Positions 59,590-64,000 of a stretch of 64,000 bases of DNA are shown one piece after another. The translations under genes and the position numbers were made by a program. Position 1 is the first letter of the stretch; each line of letters starts with the position of its first letter. Origin of the DNA: Collinsella aerofaciens. GTDB taxonomy: Bacteria; Actinomycetota; Coriobacteriia; Coriobacteriales; Coriobacteriaceae. The notes under the pieces were generated by a model that made no database searches, had not been told where the DNA came from, and saw only the letters and a program-made list of their open reading frames with translations. Where the stretch lies: the NCBI RefSeq assembly GCF_002736145.1, contig NZ_CP024160.1, positions 930,001 through 994,000 of the forward strand, given 5' to 3'.

Positions 59590-60222
59590 CTATCCTCTCT
59601 TCCTTGCAGCGTCGGCGGCGCGGCGCGCCAGCGCATCGGCGCGCGGCAACCACGTGTCGAGCAACTCATCACACGCCGTCTCGAGCTCCTCAGCACGAGC
59701 GCGATCCTTCATAGACGTGGTGTTCGCAAAGAGCGTCAAGCTCGCGCCCTGCATAGCGGAACGGCAGAACACGGCGCCGCACGCCACATCGGACAGCAGC
59801 TGACGCGAACCCTTGTCGGCCATGTCCTCGAGCAGCGCCAGTGCACGCCCGCAGGCATCCATAATGCGATATGGCGGCATAGCGGCCACATGCAGCGCAT
59901 CCTGAATCGCGGTCGCTCGAGCCGGATCGCCACGCGGAATACCGTACGCCGCGGACACCTGCCCATATGCACGAACGTCCTCGGCAACCAACTCGACAAG
60001 CTCCTGGGCCAGCTCATCAGCCTGGGCAAACGCGCGCGTCAGGTCATCCGCGCGATCGGCAAGCGCGGGGTTGGTCGCGCCGTAGCGCGCGACCATCCCG
60101 CACAGCGAGGCGCCCAGCGCGCCCACAAAGGCGCTCGCGCTGCCACCACCGGGAACCGGCTCGCGCGCGGCCAGCGCCTCGGCAAACCCGCGGCAGGTCT
60201 TGTCCATCATCTCTTGGCTCAT
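59590..60222 (-). CDS. Formimino-THF cyclodeaminase/methenyl-THF cyclohydrolase family protein (FchA)
   Basis: Four-helix folate enzyme of 210 aa. It has REPVPGGGSASAFVGALGASLCGMVARYG near the N-terminus and EDVRAYGQVSAAYGIP, matching the C-terminal half of formiminotransferase-cyclodeaminase and clostridial FchA. It either removes ammonia from formimino-THF (histidine breakdown) or hydrolyses methenyl-THF; next to folD either fits. ATG 60222 is favoured over GTG/ATG two codons before it because AAGGTG then has a 7-base spacing. First gene of the fchA-folD unit. Confidence 0.88.
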   Translation of the reverse strand: MSQEMMDKTCRGFAEALAAREPVPGGGSASAFVGALGASLCGMVARYGATNPALADRADDLTRAFAQADELAQELVELVAEDVRAYGQVSAAYGIPRGDPARATAIQDALHVAAMPPYRIMDACGRALALLEDMADKGSRQLLSDVACGAVFCRSAMQGASLTLFANTTSMKDRARAEELETACDELLDTWLPRADALARRAADAARKRG

Positions 60223-60599
60223 ACGCATGCACCTTCAAGTCATATACATCGGTCGAGCGGCAACCGCCGACCGACCGCATCGATCACATAATGGTGCTAA
60301 GTCTAGCCCATAAGCACATGGGCGTCAGCGCACCTGGCCATCGCGGATTTCTATGGCACACGATAGGCGGCAGCGACACAAACATGGGACACATGGCCCA
60401 CGTTTCGAGACTCCCGGGCAGCGGCAACTGGGGCATACATATAGGTAAGGAGCCCTATGTTGGGGCAACGCTCGCCACGGCACCGGACGACGAATGGAGG
60501 GATAACCGTACAGTAAACAAAGTCATCATGTGCACGCGCAACCGCTGCCCCAGCGATCCGCGGCGCACGATGTCCCTGGCAGACAAGGAGGACGCCACC
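60223..60599. other. Gene-free leader of the first lipoprotein gene
   Basis: Contains the 18-base word ATGGGACACATGGCCCAC at 60384-60401 and GTACAGTAAA near 60508, both of which recur before the second lipoprotein gene (61349 and 61389). Otherwise nothing I can name. Confidence 0.5.
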
Positions 60600-61199
60600 A
60601 TGAAGAAAAAGACCCTATCGATCCTTTCCCTTTGCATCGCCCTCTTTGCCGCGTTTGCCCTTGTCGGCTGCGGCGGGAGCGCATCGGGCGGCGGCAGCGC
60701 CCCCAAGAGCGAGAGCAAGGAAAAGGCCCCCGTCGCCAAGAAGACCGACTTCATCTGGTTTAAGGTGGAGATGCCCGAGGGCGTCGGCGTAAGCGACTCC
60801 GCCGGCAAGAATGCCGACAGGGCCCAGCTTACCTTCCCCGAGAACGAGAACACCACAGTCGACCGTTTCATCCCCGTTTGGCAAGAGAAGATGACTGCCG
60901 AAGAGTCCTTTGCAGAGCAGGCCGAAAGGCACACTGGAACGTTCCAGTGGGAGGATGGCGCCCCCGTCGAGTACAACGGCAGAACATGGCTCACCGGAAC
61001 GTGCAAGGACAACGGCGGCACTTATACCTACCTCTTTACCGACGTCGACACGGGAAGCGTCTATATCATGATTAGGAACGTCGACCTTCACAAGAAAGAA
61101 GCCGAGACGCTCCTCAACTCCATCGAGTTCCCCGACGACATGAAGAAAGCAGTTGACGAGGCACGCGAAGTCGAGATTTCGAGCATCGAGATCAAGTAA
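60600..61199 (+). CDS. Lipoprotein of unknown function (tandem copy 1)
   Basis: The 199-aa precursor has a lipoprotein signal (MKKKTLSILSLCIALFAAFALVGCGGS; lipobox LVGC at about 21-24), a short Ser/Lys linker and one globular domain: DFIWFKVEMPEGVGVSD, WEDGAPVEYNGRTWLTGT, YLFTDVDTGSVYIMIRNV, ending in SSIEIK. Family unknown to me; the fold looks all-beta plus a helix. ATG 60600 is set by AAGGAG at 9 bases and the signal start; the frame is open to 59967 but without support. Followed by a terminator and by a close paralogue. Confidence 0.85.
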   Translation: MKKKTLSILSLCIALFAAFALVGCGGSASGGGSAPKSESKEKAPVAKKTDFIWFKVEMPEGVGVSDSAGKNADRAQLTFPENENTTVDRFIPVWQEKMTAEESFAEQAERHTGTFQWEDGAPVEYNGRTWLTGTCKDNGGTYTYLFTDVDTGSVYIMIRNVDLHKKEAETLLNSIEFPDDMKKAVDEAREVEISSIEIK

Positions 61200-61269
61200 C
61201 GGGACACCTGCACGTGCCTATGCGAACCCGCATACACGCGCCCCATTAAAACAACGGGCACCCAACCCC

Positions 61270-61306
61270 GGGGAGGGCCGACAGCATCGGCCCTCCCCTC
61301 TTTTGC
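61270..61306 (+). terminator. Rho-independent terminator
   Basis: GGGGAGGGCCG (61270-61280) pairs with 61288-61298, followed by TCTTTTGCG. Confidence 0.85.
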
Positions 61307-61441
61307 GTCCGAGCATATTGCCACTTAACGGCGCAAATCCTGCCCCCAGAATGGGACACATGGCCCACCCGAATGAGCTGCTCACGCGTACAGTAAAGAC
61401 AGGTAATCCATGGGCGGTTACAGATCGAGGAGGACACGACC

Positions 61442-62035
61442 ATGAAAAAGAAGGCCTTTGCGATTCTCACCCTCTGCATGAGTCTTTTTGCCGCGGTTGC
61501 CCTGGTGGGTTGCGGCGGAAGCGGCGGCGCTACCGGCAGTGGCGGTGGCGGCGGCGCAGAAAAGCCAGCCGTGGATATGAGGACCGACTTCATTTGGTTT
61601 AAGGTCGAGGTCCCCGAGGGCGTCGAGATCACCGACGTCGCAGGCGACACTGCCGACAGGGCCCAGTTTAAGTTCACCGAGAGCGAGCACGCCAGCGATC
61701 GCTTCATCCCCGTCTTCGATCCTGACAAGAACGCCGACGAGCTGTTCGACTACGAGGCAAAGTGGAATGCCAGCTTTGAGTGGACCGAGAATGACCCCGT
61801 CAAGTACAACGGCAAGACTTGGCGCAACGCTTCCTATACACACTCGGGCGGCGTAACGACCGAATACTTCACCGACGTTGACGGCGGCAGTGTGTATGTG
61901 CGTATCGACAACGTCGAGGAGCACAAGGACGCCGTCGAGACCATGATGAAGTCCCTGGAATTTGCCGACGACATCGCCGAGGCCAAGACCGAGGCCATGG
62001 ACGTCAAGCTCGACGATATCAAGATCAAGCGCTAA
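61442..62035 (+). CDS. Lipoprotein of unknown function (tandem copy 2)
   Basis: The 197-aa precursor has the signal MKKKAFAILTLCMSLFAAVALVGCGGS with lipobox LVGC, a Gly-rich linker and the same domain as copy 1: TDFIWFKVEVPEGVEITD, DRFIPVF, VKYNGKTWRNASY, YFTDVDGGSVYVRIDNV, ending in LDDIKIKR. GAGGAGG lies before the ATG. The two copies share leader words, signal and terminator type, so the whole transcription unit was duplicated. Function unknown. Confidence 0.85.
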   Translation: MKKKAFAILTLCMSLFAAVALVGCGGSGGATGSGGGGGAEKPAVDMRTDFIWFKVEVPEGVEITDVAGDTADRAQFKFTESEHASDRFIPVFDPDKNADELFDYEAKWNASFEWTENDPVKYNGKTWRNASYTHSGGVTTEYFTDVDGGSVYVRIDNVEEHKDAVETMMKSLEFADDIAEAKTEAMDVKLDDIKIKR

Positions 62036-62107
62036 GCGACTGGCGAGCGCAACGGGAAACACGGTCGCAGTGCAAACAAGCGACGGTACCCCAGCGCTTC
62101 GTACCCA

Positions 62108-62139
62108 GGGAGGGCCGGTAAACCGACCCTCCCTTTCTT
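62108..62139 (+). terminator. Rho-independent terminator
   Basis: GGGAGGG (62108-62114) pairs with CCCTCCC (62127-62133), inner CGGT/ACCG, then TTTCTT. The stretch on to 62340 holds no gene. Confidence 0.8.
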
Positions 62140-62340
62140 ATGTCTGTAGTCGACGAACGCGAGGATGCCGGACGCCGGAACCGCCCCAAATGTGGCAACA
62201 GTACGAAAACGACAAACACCCCAACACGTCCGCCCACCGATTTATTGCGCCGCGCAGACAATTAAACCAGCATCTTTAAACATCTGGGCAGTATAGTGAC
62301 CAAAACTATCGCATAACCGCACTCTGCGAATGGAGAAGTT

Positions 62341-64000
62341 ATGACCGAACACCATGCCATCAGCCGCCGAGCGTTTACGCTGGGCCTAGGGCTTGCGGCG
62401 TTGTCACCACTTGCAAGCCTGCCCGAAACCGCAGCGCCGGGCATTCCCCTGCGAGCGGCATTTGCAGACAACACACCCGCACCGTCGGACAGCCTCGACA
62501 ATTTCGTCATTCGCCTTCGCCCCGCGGGCTATTTTCGCACCGCGAGCGTCAACGAAGACGGCAACGTCATCGGCAACGTCTGCCACCTGTTTAATGACGG
62601 CACGTCCAGCAAGCTCATCCTTGAGAACGTAACGACCAAGAATGACGATACAAACTGGTATGCTATCCGCACCTTGCTCAATTTCGAAGAGCATAAAAAG
62701 ACGGGCTACAGCATTTGGTCGGTCGATGGCGACTCGGACAAAGACGGAAAGGTCATCCACGTATGGAGTGGCGAGTATGACAACAAGCCCAGCCGCGCTT
62801 TTGCGTTCGAGCGTCAATCAAACGGAACCTATATCATCCGAGACCGCACGGTCGAGAAAGAAACCGAGAAAAAAGACATTAAGTACCTGGCAATAGAATC
62901 GAACGGCAAAGACCAGGACAACAATAAGATCTGCCATAAGAGTGAGAGCATTCCGTGGGAGCTCGAACTTATCGGTTATGACATGAAAAAGAACGATGCC
63001 ACGGTTAGCAGCATCGACTGGGTCACGTATAGCAGCTACGTCGATGGGCCATGTTGGATGAGCCACGTCGACGACGACAAGTACCTCGACGAACTGAGCA
63101 TCCCGGGTACGCACGATTCGGGCACCTGCAGCGTGGACAACGACACTGAGCCCCAATCCTCGCAAGTAAAATGCCAGCAGGATTACATTCCCACGCAGTT
63201 GCTCGAGGGAATCCGCTATTTTGATATCCGGCTCGGAAAGGGCGATGACCCCGGCATCGACCACGGAATTTTCTATCTGCTTAAAAAAGACGGGCACTTT
63301 TTGCATCTTTCCGATGTCATCAGGTACTTCAAAAAGTTTTTGAACGAAAACCCGTCAGAAGCGCTTATCATGCTCGCATCGCGCGGCAACGATGAGGCTA
63401 CCGACGAAAGCATAACGACGGCCTTCGCCAAGGTTATGGCCGATAACCCCAACCTGTTCTACACATCGGGCCACGTCCCCACGCTGGGCGAGGTGCGCGG
63501 AAAGATTGTCCTGCTGCGTCGATTTGGGCTCGCCGGCAACAGCGTAAGCGGCCACACGTGGGGCCTCGACCTCACCCAATGGGATGACAAAATCAAGGCG
63601 CATTCCGGGCAGTCGATGTGTCTCGTCCAAGACGCACGGGGATTTGAAGCCATAGGGGAAACGGGCAATGAAGAGCCCTATTGCACCAAGGTATATGCCC
63701 AGGACAAGTACAAACTCACGGGAACCGACAAGCTCAGTTGGGTCGATAATGCGCTGAAGGAAACGACCGGGCGCACGCGCAACAAGGTGGACGTCGTGGA
63801 CGATGCCGGGGCCACGGTGCAAGTCCAGGAGCGTTGCTGGTCTATCAACTACACCAGCTGCACGGGCTTGTCGCATGGAGGCAATCCTTTTACCTCGGCA
63901 CGAGTAGTCAATGAGCATCTGTATAAGAGCCCGTACATCAACCCCAGCGGCAACGAGAAAACAAAGTCAGATTACCTCAAGCACATTGGCATCATCGCAT
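62341..64000 (+). CDS. Tat-exported PI-PLC-like phosphodiesterase (3' end outside window)
   Basis: The frame is open for 553 codons to the right edge. A twin-arginine signal (SRRAFTLGLGLAALSPLA) is followed by a beta-rich domain (about 50-230) with YFRTASVNEDGN, SIWSVDGDSDKDGKVIHVWSG and YLAIESNGKD, perhaps a ricin-type lectin. A PI-PLC X-domain comes next: SIPGTHDSGT (His 258), GIRYFDIRLG (Arg 297) and DHGIFYLL (His 308), then NPSEALIMLASRG and GKIVLLRRFG. The two His are 50 residues apart, as in the Bacillus enzyme (His32, His82). Acts outside the cell on phosphoinositides or similar lipids; the substrate is inferred. Confidence 0.85.
   Translation, partial: MTEHHAISRRAFTLGLGLAALSPLASLPETAAPGIPLRAAFADNTPAPSDSLDNFVIRLRPAGYFRTASVNEDGNVIGNVCHLFNDGTSSKLILENVTTKNDDTNWYAIRTLLNFEEHKKTGYSIWSVDGDSDKDGKVIHVWSGEYDNKPSRAFAFERQSNGTYIIRDRTVEKETEKKDIKYLAIESNGKDQDNNKICHKSESIPWELELIGYDMKKNDATVSSIDWVTYSSYVDGPCWMSHVDDDKYLDELSIPGTHDSGTCSVDNDTEPQSSQVKCQQDYIPTQLLEGIRYFDIRLGKGDDPGIDHGIFYLLKKDGHFLHLSDVIRYFKKFLNENPSEALIMLASRGNDEATDESITTAFAKVMADNPNLFYTSGHVPTLGEVRGKIVLLRRFGLAGNSVSGHTWGLDLTQWDDKIKAHSGQSMCLVQDARGFEAIGETGNEEPYCTKVYAQDKYKLTGTDKLSWVDNALKETTGRTRNKVDVVDDAGATVQVQERCWSINYTSCTGLSHGGNPFTSARVVNEHLYKSPYINPSGNEKTKSDYLKHIGIIA

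Noticed and set aside
1-64000. CRISPR arrays, rRNA operons, tRNA genes, prophage structural genes
   Set aside because: None seen by eye: no regularly spaced direct repeats, no rRNA sequences, no tRNA A/B-box pairs, no phage capsid or terminase genes.

Overview
The window is high-GC, densely coded DNA from what is most likely a gut member of the Coriobacteriia, probably Collinsella or a close relative. This rests on overall gene style (Shine-Dalgarno motifs such as GAAAGG or AAGGAG before nearly every gene), a class III fructose-1,6-bisphosphatase, QueH-type queuosine synthesis, Tat-type lipoprotein signals and paired small hairpins between genes. No rRNA, tRNA or CRISPR array was found.

Layout. 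1-3942 (minus): the first three genes of a type 1-like BREX phage-defence locus (brxA, brxB, brxC), running off the left edge. 4250-4531: an orphan Phd/YefM antitoxin with a 19-bp tandem duplication at its end. 4696-7053: serC and serA (serine synthesis). 7142-7328: a 187-bp inverted-repeat element, next to a predicted AbiEi/DUF559-like nuclease protein. 8607-10550: an M20 peptidase and a short DUF1015 protein. 10680-12630 (minus): two tandem histidine phosphatases and a nitroreductase. 12866-16319: DUF308 membrane protein, YaiI/DUF188 protein, a metal permease with a His-rich loop, and a DEDDh exonuclease. 16469-18319: a second AbiEi/DUF559-like protein bracketed by four copies of a 28-bp motif arranged as two inverted pairs. 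18396-21169: an ArsR-controlled zinc/cadmium export operon with clear operators, followed by a 129-bp nested palindrome and a DtxR/MntR regulator. 22055-28557 (minus): HAD phosphatase, ABC-F protein and the pstSCAB phosphate transporter. 28855-40308: dipeptidase PepV, HAD, DegV, LOG, tgt, an SDR, a long tail-anchored coiled-coil protein, queA, queH and a DUF3267 protein, with a structured repeat present twice at gene 3' ends. 40441-49518: a divergent methionyl-tRNA synthetase-like protein, an RNA m5C methyltransferase, a 56-aa membrane protein missed by length cut-offs, a TIM-barrel-like protein, DegV, fbp and two GtrA proteins.

49678-54725 (minus) is the most interesting region. A cobalamin riboswitch precedes a 1291-aa exported, membrane-anchored protein with four transcobalamin-like (DUF4430) modules, a beta-propeller and an InlB-type repeat. 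A second membrane-anchored DUF4430 protein follows directly. Together they look like a surface corrinoid-capture system. 54822-60222 holds a UbiB kinase with a phasin-like partner, a C69 dipeptidase, and folD-fchA. 60600-62035 holds two tandem duplicated lipoproteins. From 62341 a Tat-exported PI-PLC-like protein runs off the right edge.
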